13,207 nt of DNA from an uncultured Clostridia bacterium (GCA_944390505.1 CALXQF010000025.1:1-13207), one strand, 5' to 3'. Shown: positions 1 through 6,237, counted from the stretch's first letter. Notes: generated by a model not told the origin, from the sequence alone. Program-made: numbers and translations.

Positions 1-1
1 A

Positions 2-619
2 ATTACTAGTCAAGAAACTAATGAGTTTATCGAAAAACATTCATCAGAATGTGAAAAGTGTAACAAAATTCTAAAAGATATGGGCGAAGAAGTTGTTGTG
101 GAAAAAATAGATGAGAAAAAACAAATTAATTATTTAAAGAAAATTAAAAGAAGACATAGGATCGTAATATCTATAATATTAATTATTAGCATTATTGTCT
201 CAATTACATTAATTAGTTTTTTTTCTAGTGATATTAATTTGTATAAAGCATCTCCTGACGAACCAATCTTCAAAACATTTTTAGCATGGTTAACACATTC
301 ACATCCAGAAAACTATTTAAGAACAAACATGTCACATATCATAGTGCAATATCCAGACTTAAAAAAATCAATGATTTTCACTTTTGATACAGAAAAAAGA
401 ATTTGTATTGGTTGTAGGTGGCATATAGAAGGTTTAATCCAAAGCGATAAACAAGAATTTAAACAACTAACAGAAATTCCTCCATATGCAATAACTGATA
501 TTAATTTGGATAATGATAAAGTGAGTTATAATATAAATATCTGGAATGGTCAGACTATTCAAGAAGTTAAGGATATGATATATGAAATGTACAAAGATGC
601 TGAAATCATAGAATATTAA
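2..619 (+). CDS. zf-HC2 domain membrane protein, anti-sigma-factor-like (5' end missing)
   Basis: The reading frame is open from base 2, so the gene begins before the window; the ATG at 80 is internal. The first visible residues contain a His-x5-Cys-x2-Cys pattern (EKHSSECEKC), the signature of the zf-HC2 zinc-binding domain found in anti-sigma factors and related membrane proteins. A basic stretch (KKIKRRHR) follows, then one hydrophobic membrane segment (IVISIILIISIIVSITLISF), then about 130 residues with no further membrane segment, predicted to lie outside the cell. This matches a family of Firmicute proteins with a cytoplasmic zinc finger and an extracytoplasmic sensor-like part. In true anti-sigma factors the zinc domain holds an ECF sigma factor, usually encoded just upstream; that region is outside the window. 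The extracellular part is unrecognised. The gene ends at a strong hairpin terminator. The zf-HC2 call is fairly sure; the anti-sigma role is inferred. Confidence 0.75.
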   Translation: MTSQETNEFIEKHSSECEKCNKILKDMGEEVVVEKIDEKKQINYLKKIKRRHRIVISIILIISIIVSITLISFFSSDINLYKASPDEPIFKTFLAWLTHSHPENYLRTNMSHIIVQYPDLKKSMIFTFDTEKRICIGCRWHIEGLIQSDKQEFKQLTEIPPYAITDINLDNDKVSYNINIWNGQTIQEVKDMIYEMYKDAEIIEY

Positions 620-648
620 AAAGAGGGAAATTATTCCCTCTTTTAATA
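619..648. terminator. Bidirectional intrinsic terminator
   Basis: A perfect 11-bp inverted repeat (AAAAGAGGGAA at 619-629 and TTCCCTCTTTT at 634-644) encloses a 4-base loop, with T-rich sequence on both strands. It overlaps the stop codon of the + strand zf-HC2 gene and also lies downstream of the - strand small secreted-protein gene, so it can end both convergent transcripts. Confidence 0.85.
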
Positions 649-650
649 AA

Positions 651-662
651 GAAAGTGGTCAT
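651..662 (+). repeat. 12-bp inverted repeat, left arm
   Basis: GAAAGTGGTCAT at this place is the exact reverse complement of ATGACCACTTTC at 1043-1054. The two arms bracket the small secreted-protein gene. On the - strand transcript this copy would lie in the 3' untranslated region, about 6 bases before the terminator stem. Confidence 0.7.
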
Positions 663-725
663 AGTTCTTTAAATTAGAAAATTATTTTTTCTATTGTTAG
701 AAATTTATTTATCTATAAAATTATT

Positions 726-1015
726 TTAACTGTATGTTTCGTGAACCATCGCCACATAATGCAACGAATTGCTACTAGACAGATTTGTAAATTGAATAGT
801 CATAACTTGTCCTTTAACTAGATAGCACCGTTGCTGATATGTATTTTTTGGATTCGTAGAACTATTGATAGTTGCCATATTTCTTGGCTCACGACATGAG
901 TTTCTGTGATAACTCCGTCTGTCTTTTCAGAAGCATAAGCAGAAACAGTCATAATACTGCAGCAGATAGCTATTGCCATCACCATAGTAATAACTTTTTT
1001 TAGTACATTTTTCAT
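726..1015 (-). pseudogene. Small secreted protein gene with apparent frameshift
   Basis: The ATG at 1015 is preceded by a good GGAGG site (1025-1029). The first frame encodes a clear signal peptide (basic MKNVLKK, hydrophobic core, cleavage near SAYA-S) and continues to a stop at 818-820, giving 65 residues whose tail does not look protein-like. From about position 896 a different frame stays open to a TAA at 726-728 and encodes a plausible domain of about 56 residues. It contains two cysteines (CREPRNMATI and later YQQRC), an alternating strand-like stretch (YLVKGQVMTIQFTNL) and the ending VAMVHETYS. Joining the two needs one extra base (or two fewer). One candidate is the A-run at 924-927, because the second frame is open from just after it. 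The intact product would be a secreted protein of roughly 95 residues with a possible disulphide. The cause may be a real mutation or an assembly error. The family is not recognised. Confidence 0.6.
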
Positions 1016-1042
1016 GGTATTCTACCTCCAGTAATAGTTGTA

Positions 1043-1054
1043 ATGACCACTTTC
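1043..1054 (-). repeat. 12-bp inverted repeat, right arm
   Basis: ATGACCACTTTC on the + strand is the exact inverse of the arm at 651-662. On the - strand it reads GAAAGTGGTCAT and lies in the predicted 5' untranslated region of the small secreted-protein gene, between the promoter and the ribosome binding site. Confidence 0.7.
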
Positions 1055-1066
1055 AATATTTTAAAT

Positions 1067-1095
1067 AATATATATTTATTCTACCAATTTTTCAA
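1067..1095 (-). promoter_or_regulatory. Candidate sigma-A promoter of the small secreted-protein gene
   Basis: On the - strand TTGAAA (1090-1095) and TATATT (1067-1072) are separated by 17 bases. Transcription would start near 1060, about 45 bases before the ATG. The background is very AT-rich, so chance matches are possible. Confidence 0.5.
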
Positions 1096-1130
1096 TATTT
1101 GTAAATAAAAGTAGAAAAAAGTGGAAAAAT

Positions 1131-1160
1131 TTGTAGAATTTTGTAACATACTTTTATTAT
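1131..1160 (+). promoter_or_regulatory. Weak promoter and 0A-box-like site before the Spo0A-like gene
   Basis: A weak promoter, TTGTAG (1131-1136) and TATTAT (1155-1160) 18 bases apart, lies upstream of the Spo0A-like gene. The overlapping TGTAGAA (1132-1138) differs by one base from the Spo0A box core TGTCGAA. Further GTAGAA-like words occur at 1111-1116 and, inverted, near 1079-1084. This is suggestive only, given the AT-rich sequence. Confidence 0.25.
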
Positions 1161-1202
1161 TATATCTCTTATAACATGAAAAAATAGAAGAGGTAAAGTT
1201 TA

Positions 1203-1742
1203 ATGATAAAAACAATAATATTAGTAGAAAATACTCAAAGTTTTATTAGAAAAGTTTTGAATTCAACAGAAAAAATTAAAGCTATTAGACTTTCTAATAA
1301 TTATAAAGAAGTATTAGAAATACTTAACGAGTATAATCCTCATTTTCTAATCTTTAATTTAGATAATCAAATTGACAAGAAAATATCTAATTCACAAGAA
1401 ATGAAAAAAATATTGAAAAGCAAAGTATCACAAACTCTTATAGATGATTTTTTACATAAATTTAGATTTAATTTCACAAGCCAATTTTATTATTGTCTTG
1501 TATTATGTATAGAAGAAGCATTATATCAGCCTTTTACATTGAAAGATATTTATGAGCATATTGTCAGAAAGCGAAATATTCATCCTGATAGATTAAAATG
1601 GGGAATTCAAAAATTATTATTAGCAATGATTAGGTATACTCCTAAGAAAGTATTAATGGAATATATTCCTTATACACAATCACCCACTCCCAAAGTATTT
1701 ATACAAGAAATTGCATATATTATAAAAAAAGAATTAATATAA
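1203..1742 (+). CDS. Spo0A-like protein with degenerate receiver and Spo0A C-terminal domain
   Basis: The 179-residue protein starts at an ATG nine bases after AAGAGG. Residues 1-55 look like the first half of a response-regulator receiver: a strand IKTIILVEN, a helix, then PHFLIFNLDN. The usual acidic pair is reduced to a single Glu (E9), the residue aligning with the phosphorylated Asp is Asn (N52, with D54 two residues on), and the second half of the receiver is missing. Residues 76-179 align in pattern and length with the Spo0A DNA-binding domain: LHKFRFNFTSQFYYCLV against the LHEIGV...Y-LREAI region, then FTLKDIYEHIV...HPDRLKWGIQKLL for the helix-turn-helix, then the PYTQSPTPKVFIQEIAYII tail. 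The basic recognition-helix residues of Spo0A (ERAIRHAIE) are replaced (KWGIQKLLL), so DNA specificity is probably different. It is unlikely to be the master regulator itself and may be a paralogue tuning sporulation. The fold call is good; the function is inferred. Confidence 0.7.
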   Translation: MIKTIILVENTQSFIRKVLNSTEKIKAIRLSNNYKEVLEILNEYNPHFLIFNLDNQIDKKISNSQEMKKILKSKVSQTLIDDFLHKFRFNFTSQFYYCLVLCIEEALYQPFTLKDIYEHIVRKRNIHPDRLKWGIQKLLLAMIRYTPKKVLMEYIPYTQSPTPKVFIQEIAYIIKKELI

Positions 1743-1771
1743 TCTTAATTGTGTGTTTCTAAAAATAAAAC

Positions 1772-1807
1772 AATGTAGGCATTTTAACATTTGCCTACAT
1801 TCATTTT
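1772..1807. terminator. Bidirectional terminator between convergent genes
   Basis: A perfect 10-bp stem (AATGTAGGCA at 1772-1781, TGCCTACATT at 1792-1801) encloses a 10-base loop, with T-rich sequence after it on the + strand and a T-rich run on the - strand side as well. It sits between the Spo0A-like gene and gerQ, which converge. Confidence 0.85.
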
Positions 1808-2172
1808 TATATAAACCCTATATTGTTGTTATAATTTGAATAGTAAGATGGAGTTTGTTGTATGATAGGCGCTGGATTACCTGAAATAGTCACAAATTTA
1901 ATGGAATAAATATCAGCATATACGGCAGTATTACTTTCTAGTGACCTTAATAAAATGTAGCTTGCTCCCACATCTTCCAAAATTCCAATTCTATCTACTA
2001 AATTATTTGTTCCTATTAGAAATTCTACTCTTACTAGTTTTCCAATTTGTTGTCTTAAAAAAGCAGGAGTATATATATTATTTGTTAATATTTCTGGTGA
2101 ATTTGGATTTGTCTGAACATGAGCTCCTGTCATTTGTCTTGTTTGATTCATATCAATATTATTTTCTTCCAC
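1807..2172 (-). CDS. gerQ: GerQ-family spore coat protein
   Basis: GerQ is an inner spore coat protein required for localisation and function of the cortex hydrolase CwlJ during germination; in Bacillus it is also cross-linked by transglutaminase. The 121-residue protein carries the conserved GerQ core at residues 33-95 (IYTPAFLRQQIGKLVRVEF, then an ILEDVGASYILLRS strand region and YADIYSIKFVTI). The Gln- and Asn-rich head and Tyr/Asn-rich tail are typical of coat proteins. It is shorter than B. subtilis GerQ (about 180 residues), mainly in the low-complexity head. The start is GTG at 2172, ten bases after an AGGAGG that follows the cwlJ stop directly; no in-frame ATG lies as close. It is the second gene of a two-gene unit with cwlJ (18-bp gap), the pairing known from Bacillus anthracis. 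Confidence 0.85.
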   Translation of the reverse strand: MEENNIDMNQTRQMTGAHVQTNPNSPEILTNNIYTPAFLRQQIGKLVRVEFLIGTNNLVDRIGILEDVGASYILLRSLESNTAVYADIYSIKFVTISGNPAPIIQQTPSYYSNYNNNIGFI

Positions 2173-2190
2173 TTCAATATCACCTCCTAT

Positions 2191-2637
2191 TTACGTATTT
2201 TGATAACTAGATGTAGGTCTATAAAAACAATGGTCTCCTAAACGAGTATGAAAACTTCCTGAACCATTATAAGGAAATGTATTCGGACAGGAAGGAACAA
2301 ATGGATTTAAAAACCATAAACATTCTCCTACTTCATTCAATCTATTTCCTGCTAAAGCCCAATCTGCAATATAATAATGAAGATCTGTTGGTGTCATATT
2401 ATAAATATTCTGGGGATTATATTCATTTCTAATACTCTCTCTTGTACAATCAAATTGTCCTTGCTGAAAAATAATATTTCTAATGTTTCCGCCTTGTGAA
2501 ACTCTAGCATATTCTCCAACAGATGCATTTGTTCTATTTAATACAACTGTTGCAACTGCTTTCATTCCATTATCCCCTTCTCCTTCGGCTTCACATTGGA
2601 CAAGTCTTGCTAAAAGTTCTCTATCAGAATATGCCAT
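2191..2637 (-). CDS. cwlJ: Spore cortex-lytic hydrolase CwlJ
   Basis: CwlJ degrades the muramic-lactam peptidoglycan of the spore cortex during germination, classically in response to Ca-dipicolinate, and resides in the coat. The 148 residues match the SleB/CwlJ hydrolase domain (Hydrolase_2) over nearly their whole length. ARLVQCEAEGEG contains the predicted catalytic Glu (E16), followed by MKAVATVVLNR, the CLWFLNPFVPSCP segment characteristic of CwlJ, and the end motif DHCFYRP. No signal peptide and no peptidoglycan-binding domain precede the catalytic part, which fits CwlJ rather than SleB. The ATG lies 8 bases after AGGAGG. It is the first gene of the cwlJ-gerQ unit and is preceded by a sequence resembling a sporulation sigma-E -10 element. 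Confidence 0.9.
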   Translation of the reverse strand: MAYSDRELLARLVQCEAEGEGDNGMKAVATVVLNRTNASVGEYARVSQGGNIRNIIFQQGQFDCTRESIRNEYNPQNIYNMTPTDLHYYIADWALAGNRLNEVGECLWFLNPFVPSCPNTFPYNGSGSFHTRLGDHCFYRPTSSYQNT

Positions 2638-2659
2638 AAAAATTCCTCCTGATTTAATA

Positions 2660-2667
2660 TATGTATG
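2660..2667 (-). promoter_or_regulatory. Sigma-E-like -10 element upstream of cwlJ
   Basis: CATACATA on the - strand, about 23 bases before the cwlJ start codon, resembles the sigma-E -10 consensus CATACAAT. No convincing -35 is found at the expected distance, so this is only a candidate. Mother-cell expression is what is known for cwlJ elsewhere. Confidence 0.3.
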
Positions 2668-2691
2668 AAAAATTGCGAAGGTGACTTGATT

Positions 2692-2729
2692 ATAAAAAAC
2701 AGGAATTCTTATATTTAAGAATCCCTGTT
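2692..2729 (-). terminator. Intrinsic terminator of the six-gene operon
   Basis: On the - strand AACAGGGATTCTTA pairs with TAAGAATTCCTGTT (one mismatch) around a 4-base loop and is followed directly by a run of six T. It stands just after the GreA-like gene and before cwlJ, separating the two transcription units. Confidence 0.85.
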
Positions 2730-2743
2730 GAAAGGTTAGGATA

Positions 2744-3217
2744 TTATTTAATATCCTGTATTTTTATAGTCACCCAGTTTTCATTATTGAGTTTGCATTT
2801 ACCAGAAAATCCTATTTTTTTGCCAAAAATGAATTTTCCGATAGGAGAATTTAAAGTAACAGTATTGCCTGATAGATCGGAAAAATCTTGTAAAGTTACC
2901 TCTAATGTTTCAATATCATCTTCTGCAAAAGCCATGCTAAGGACTACTTTGCTACCAACATGAACAATATTCTCTTTTTCATCCTTATCATTTCCTACAA
3001 TTTCAGCGTCCTCTAGTTCTTTCCAAAGTTCATGTATTTGATTAATAACTGCTCTTTCTTGGATTTCTGCTTGTTCAAAGCCAAAGTTGTCATGTCTTCC
3101 ATCACCATCTGATTGCCTAAGTGATGCTGCTTTTTCATTCCGAATTTCTTGTAGCTTTACTTTTAACTTTTCTATCTCCTTAAGTTTAGTATCAAATGCT
3201 GCTTGGGTTAATAACAT
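2744..3217 (-). CDS. Divergent GreA/GreB-family transcription factor
   Basis: GreA/GreB proteins enter the RNA polymerase secondary channel with an N-terminal coiled coil and stimulate cleavage of backtracked RNA using acidic residues at the coil tip. The predicted 157-residue protein has a charged coiled coil (about residues 5-75) and a C-terminal FKBP-like domain with the diagnostic TLNSPIGKFIFGKKIGF (about 121-137). The coil tip differs from standard GreA: instead of GDLSENAEY it reads GDGRHDNFGFEQ, keeping acidic residues (D43, E48) but not the motif. It is therefore a divergent Gre-like protein, and cleavage activity is uncertain. The start is the ATG at 3217, preceded by AAAGGTGG; an upstream in-frame start at 3265 lacks such a site. 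It is the last gene of the operon, 59 bp after the PfkB gene, with a small hairpin between, and is followed by a strong terminator. Confidence 0.75.
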   Translation of the reverse strand: MLLTQAAFDTKLKEIEKLKVKLQEIRNEKAASLRQSDGDGRHDNFGFEQAEIQERAVINQIHELWKELEDAEIVGNDKDEKENIVHVGSKVVLSMAFAEDDIETLEVTLQDFSDLSGNTVTLNSPIGKFIFGKKIGFSGKCKLNNENWVTIKIQDIK

Positions 3218-3242
3218 AAAAATACCACCTTTCTTAAAATAT

Positions 3243-3262
3243 ATAATACTTTTCAGTATTAT
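3243..3262 (-). other. Small intergenic hairpin between the PfkB and Gre-like genes
   Basis: A perfect 8-bp stem (ATAATACT and AGTATTAT) closes on a GAAA tetraloop in the - strand RNA. It has only a short, mixed T-tract after it. It may be a partial terminator or an mRNA processing/stability element. A weak promoter-like pair (TTGATA at 3260-3265, TATATT at 3238-3243, 16-base spacer) overlaps it but would leave a very short leader. Confidence 0.4.
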
Positions 3263-3276
3263 CAAAAGTGATAGAT

Positions 3277-4119
3277 TTATCTTTCTCTAGATTGTATTGT
3301 TTTTATTCTATCTTGTATATTTAATATACCAAAATCCTGTATTGATAATGTTGCAATTTCTACTGCTTTTGCTAAAGCTGTTTTTTTAGGATGACCATTA
3401 GCAATTAAATTCATAAATACTCCATTTTGGCAATCTCCTGCTCCAGTTTTATCAACTACATCTTCAATTACATTAGCTTGTACTCTCACTGATTGATTTT
3501 CTTCTACAAGCATACAACCAGTCTTTCCTAATTTTATTACTTTAGTTGGAGCATTACAATTTAACAATTTGGAGAATTCTATATCAATAAATGAAATATC
3601 AGCTAAATTAAAAACTTCTCTTGTTTCTGGCATATCAGCATATTGTTCAATGGTATCTACGCCAATAGTCGCTGAAGGGTTTGCTTGTTTTAATTTTAAT
3701 ATTATTTCTTTTTGCCTAGAAGGTGGCATAGTTGCTATATAATAATAACTGGAATGTAGAAATTGCTCTGGTATATGTTCAAAAGTAGTGGCTAAATTTT
3801 CATTGTATTCTGCTCTTGTTAATCTTTCTTGTCTATCTCTTGTCTTTAATATATTATAAAATCTAGTAGTTTTTTCTTTACTTCTTTGGTGCAATCCGGT
3901 TAAATCAATATTAAATCTTCTTAATTTATCAATCTCAAAATCTTCTCCTGCATTGCTAACTATTCCCACTCTATAAAACATACTTGCAGGTACACTAGCA
4001 TATACAACTGAGCCACCTAAATTTTGCTTAATATATGTTGTTCCATCTTGATAAAAGAACTTGTTAGTATCATAAGCTACATCTCCAATTATAATTAAGT
4101 TTAAATGATTTCTTACCAT
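3277..4119 (-). CDS. PfkB/ribokinase-family sugar or nucleoside kinase
   Basis: PfkB-family enzymes transfer the ATP gamma-phosphate to a hydroxyl of a sugar, nucleoside or related small molecule in the cytoplasm. The 280-residue length is normal for the family. Visible motifs are the N-terminal strand IIIGDVAYD, the substrate-side di-glycine NLGGSVVYAS (G35-G36), and the C-terminal signature DKTGAGDCQNGVF with predicted catalytic base D229 and the GAGD anion hole. The usual aromatic residue after GAGD-x is Gln here. The substrate cannot be told from sequence. The ATG lies two bases after the stop of the carbamoyltransferase gene with no strong ribosome binding site of its own, so translation is probably coupled. 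Sharing an operon with a carbamoyltransferase and a P-loop kinase suggests a nucleoside- or sugar-like substrate (inference). Confidence 0.85.
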   Translation of the reverse strand: MVRNHLNLIIIGDVAYDTNKFFYQDGTTYIKQNLGGSVVYASVPASMFYRVGIVSNAGEDFEIDKLRRFNIDLTGLHQRSKEKTTRFYNILKTRDRQERLTRAEYNENLATTFEHIPEQFLHSSYYYIATMPPSRQKEIILKLKQANPSATIGVDTIEQYADMPETREVFNLADISFIDIEFSKLLNCNAPTKVIKLGKTGCMLVEENQSVRVQANVIEDVVDKTGAGDCQNGVFMNLIANGHPKKTALAKAVEIATLSIQDFGILNIQDRIKTIQSRER

Positions 4120-4121
4120 AA

Positions 4122-5627
4122 TTAGTCTGTATATTTCACTCCATCAATATATAACTCATCCGCACCACTCATTTTATATGTCTTAATAGCATCTTCAGGT
4201 GTATCTACAATAGGTTCACTTGCCACATTAAATGATGTATTCATTAAAATTGGAAGTTGTCCTCTTTGTTTCATTTTTATTAACATATCATATATAATTG
4301 GATTATCATTTTTGTTAACAGTTTGTACTCTTGTGGTTCCATCAAAATGTACAATAGCAGGTGCCTTTTGTTTAGTAATTTCTTTTGCTTTAGCACAAAA
4401 AGTCATATATGGAGATTGATAATTTTGCTCAAAATATTCGTTAATATATTCTTCTGGTACCATTGCTGCTACTGGTCTATATGGTTCTCTTCTTTTAATT
4501 TCTTCACTAATTCTTACTCTCATTTTTTCGCTATCTGGAATTCCTATAAAACTCCTGTGTCCTAATGCTCTTGCTCCAATTTCGCTTCTACCTTGAAACC
4601 ATGCAACAATTTTATGATTTAAGATATCTTCTATTACAGTATTATCATAATTACTAATTTCTTCTTTTCCTCTTCCTAAGAAAGGATAATTCACTTTTAT
4701 ATTAGGATATCTATATAAAATAGCCCCTAGAGATTGTCCAGCATCTGTAGATATTGGGCTCACATAAACATTATCAAATATCTTATCATCAATTAATTTT
4801 GAATTTAATGAAATATTTAAAGAACATCCTCCAGACATGCAAATGTTTTTTGAAAATTTGGCATGTTTTTTAAGCTTTTCTGCATTAACCTCTACCCAAT
4901 AATTATGTGCTGTATAAGCTATATTTCGTTTATTTTCATCTTCCCATGCTCTATCATATTGATTTGGTAAATTAAAAATATTTAGTAAATGTTCACATCC
5001 ATTTACATATAATTGATTAAGTTCTTTTTCATGTTCTTTTATTGCTTTCATTACTTTTTTATCATAATGTCCTAGTGAACTCAACCCCATAAATTTTCCT
5101 ACTGCGGAAGTATGTGCTCTATCAAAATCTGGATCTAATACTAATTGAGCCATTGTTCCATAAAATTGCCCTGTACAATTTGTATTGTTTAAGTCTTCTG
5201 CTAAATAGATATGATTTTTATCTTTATAATAAACTTTTGTTGTTCCTTCTTCACTTCCTCCATCGGATATGAAGATAACACATTTCTCAAATGGATTTGG
5301 TAGTACTACTCCAATGTGATTTTCATGATGGTTTGTTAAAGTTGTTTCAAATTTTCTTCCTAAAATACATGCTGTATTTCCATCATATAAATTTTGCCAT
5401 TCTGTTACTAAAACCTCTGTTACATCATCTATTGTTTTTCCTATGTAATCTAGTCCTATTTTAACAACATAATCTACTTCTTGTAGATTTTGAAATTTTT
5501 TATGTTTTTCTCTAAAAATCCTTTCTGCTTCTAAATGTATTAAGATTTCTTCCTCATTAGCAAGTGTCACGCAAGAATCATGAAAACAAAAAGATATGGA
5601 TAAAATTAATTTATTATCTTTGTTCAT
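4122..5627 (-). CDS. NodU/CmcH-family O-carbamoyltransferase
   Basis: This family makes carbamoyl-adenylate from carbamoyl phosphate and ATP in an N-terminal Kae1/TsaD-like domain and transfers the carbamoyl group to a hydroxyl of an acceptor (Nod factor, cephem, aminoglycoside and others). Motifs seen in order are SFCFHDSCVTL (H16-D17), the metal-binding NHHENH (100-104), FISDGGSEEG (119-128), CMSGGCSLN (263-271), STDAGQSLGA (293-302), GRSEIGARALGHRS (346-359), REPYRPVAA (380-388) and NTSFNVASEPIV (463-474). The last three belong to the C-terminal carbamoyltransferase domain. At 501 residues it is compact but complete. The ATG at 5627 follows AAAGGGG by 7 bases and overlaps the upstream kinase gene by 14 bp; its stop is 2 bp from the PfkB gene start, indicating one co-translated unit. 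The acceptor is unknown. Confidence 0.9.
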   Translation of the reverse strand: MNKDNKLILSISFCFHDSCVTLANEEEILIHLEAERIFREKHKKFQNLQEVDYVVKIGLDYIGKTIDDVTEVLVTEWQNLYDGNTACILGRKFETTLTNHHENHIGVVLPNPFEKCVIFISDGGSEEGTTKVYYKDKNHIYLAEDLNNTNCTGQFYGTMAQLVLDPDFDRAHTSAVGKFMGLSSLGHYDKKVMKAIKEHEKELNQLYVNGCEHLLNIFNLPNQYDRAWEDENKRNIAYTAHNYWVEVNAEKLKKHAKFSKNICMSGGCSLNISLNSKLIDDKIFDNVYVSPISTDAGQSLGAILYRYPNIKVNYPFLGRGKEEISNYDNTVIEDILNHKIVAWFQGRSEIGARALGHRSFIGIPDSEKMRVRISEEIKRREPYRPVAAMVPEEYINEYFEQNYQSPYMTFCAKAKEITKQKAPAIVHFDGTTRVQTVNKNDNPIIYDMLIKMKQRGQLPILMNTSFNVASEPIVDTPEDAIKTYKMSGADELYIDGVKYTD

Positions 5628-6237
5628 CTTCTTTCCCCTTTCTTTTCTTAAAATCTATTTTTTCTTCTATCTCTTGTATAATTGCTTCTATGCTTTTTTC
5701 TTCTGTATCAATAACCAAGTATGGCATTTCAAACTTTTGAGCAAATTTTATCATTCTAGAGTATTCATCTCTTTTGATTGCCTCATCATGTAAATCTTTA
5801 TCATCTTTGTTCCCTTTTACTCTATCAGCAATTCTTTTCAATCGAGTTTCAGGTGATGCATATAAAATAATGCTAATATCTGGTACACCTATTAATTCAA
5901 CTAACGTTTTATAAATTTGTGCATTTTCTTTTGTTCCATTTTGTTGAAAGTTGGATAACAAATGTCTATCTACTATATAATTTTCATATTTTTTCTGAGT
6001 GGCTGTATAAATATTTCCTATTGAACATAACCATGCTCTTAAAACATCATTTCCACTTCTTAAAAAAATTTCATCTTCTACTGATTGAAAAAACTGATAA
6101 TGAGGATTGTCCTTATCTTGAATTCCGAATAACTGATGTATGGCATTTCCAATATATTCATAATTATGTCTTTTGGCCAATTCTTTTGCTATTGTTGTTT
6201 TTCCAACTCCATCCATTCCTTCTATTGCTATTTTCAT
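5614..6237 (-). CDS. Thymidylate-kinase-like P-loop (deoxy)nucleoside or nucleotide kinase
   Basis: The 207-residue protein begins with a Walker A loop, EGMDGVGKTT (residues 6-15), of the type seen in dTMP kinase and deoxynucleoside kinases. It has the DRH triad (90-92, in YIVDRHLLSN) where these enzymes carry DR-Y/W/H, and a basic LID-like region (R135 to D148). These features indicate phosphorylation of a nucleoside or nucleotide, but sequence outside the motifs differs from housekeeping thymidylate kinase, so it is probably a pathway-specific enzyme. The ATG at 6237 was chosen because GGAGG lies five bases before it; an in-frame TTG four codons upstream would place that site inside the gene. 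It ends 14 bp inside the carbamoyltransferase gene. The substrate is unknown; its neighbours suggest a modified nucleoside (inference). Confidence 0.8.
   Translation of the reverse strand: MKIAIEGMDGVGKTTIAKELAKRHNYEYIGNAIHQLFGIQDKDNPHYQFFQSVEDEIFLRSGNDVLRAWLCSIGNIYTATQKKYENYIVDRHLLSNFQQNGTKENAQIYKTLVELIGVPDISIILYASPETRLKRIADRVKGNKDDKDLHDEAIKRDEYSRMIKFAQKFEMPYLVIDTEEKSIEAIIQEIEEKIDFKKRKGKEDEQR

Noticed and set aside
80..619. ATG at 80 as the true start of the first gene
   Set aside because: The same frame is open to base 2 and encodes the zf-HC2 His-Cys-Cys motif upstream of this ATG, and no ribosome binding site precedes it.
818..1015. Programmed -1 ribosomal frameshifting to explain the split small gene
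   Set aside because: No slippery heptamer is present at a position that avoids the TGA in the second frame, so mutation or sequence error is simpler.
1941..2210. 89-residue open frame on the + strand opposite gerQ
   Set aside because: The composition is that of an antisense shadow, and gerQ on the other strand is well supported.
2739..2756. Palindrome GGATATTATTTAATATCC as a terminator
   Set aside because: It overlaps the last codons of the Gre-like gene and lacks a T-tract; the hairpin at 2692-2729 is the better terminator.
2744..3265. N-terminally extended start of the Gre-like protein at 3265
   Set aside because: The extra 16 residues include the region of the ribosome binding site (AAAGGTGG) used by the ATG at 3217 and do not belong to the Gre fold.
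5614..6237. P-loop kinase as the housekeeping thymidylate kinase tmk
   Set aside because: Only the general motifs match, and its place inside a biosynthetic operon argues for a specialised kinase; the gene symbol was therefore withheld.
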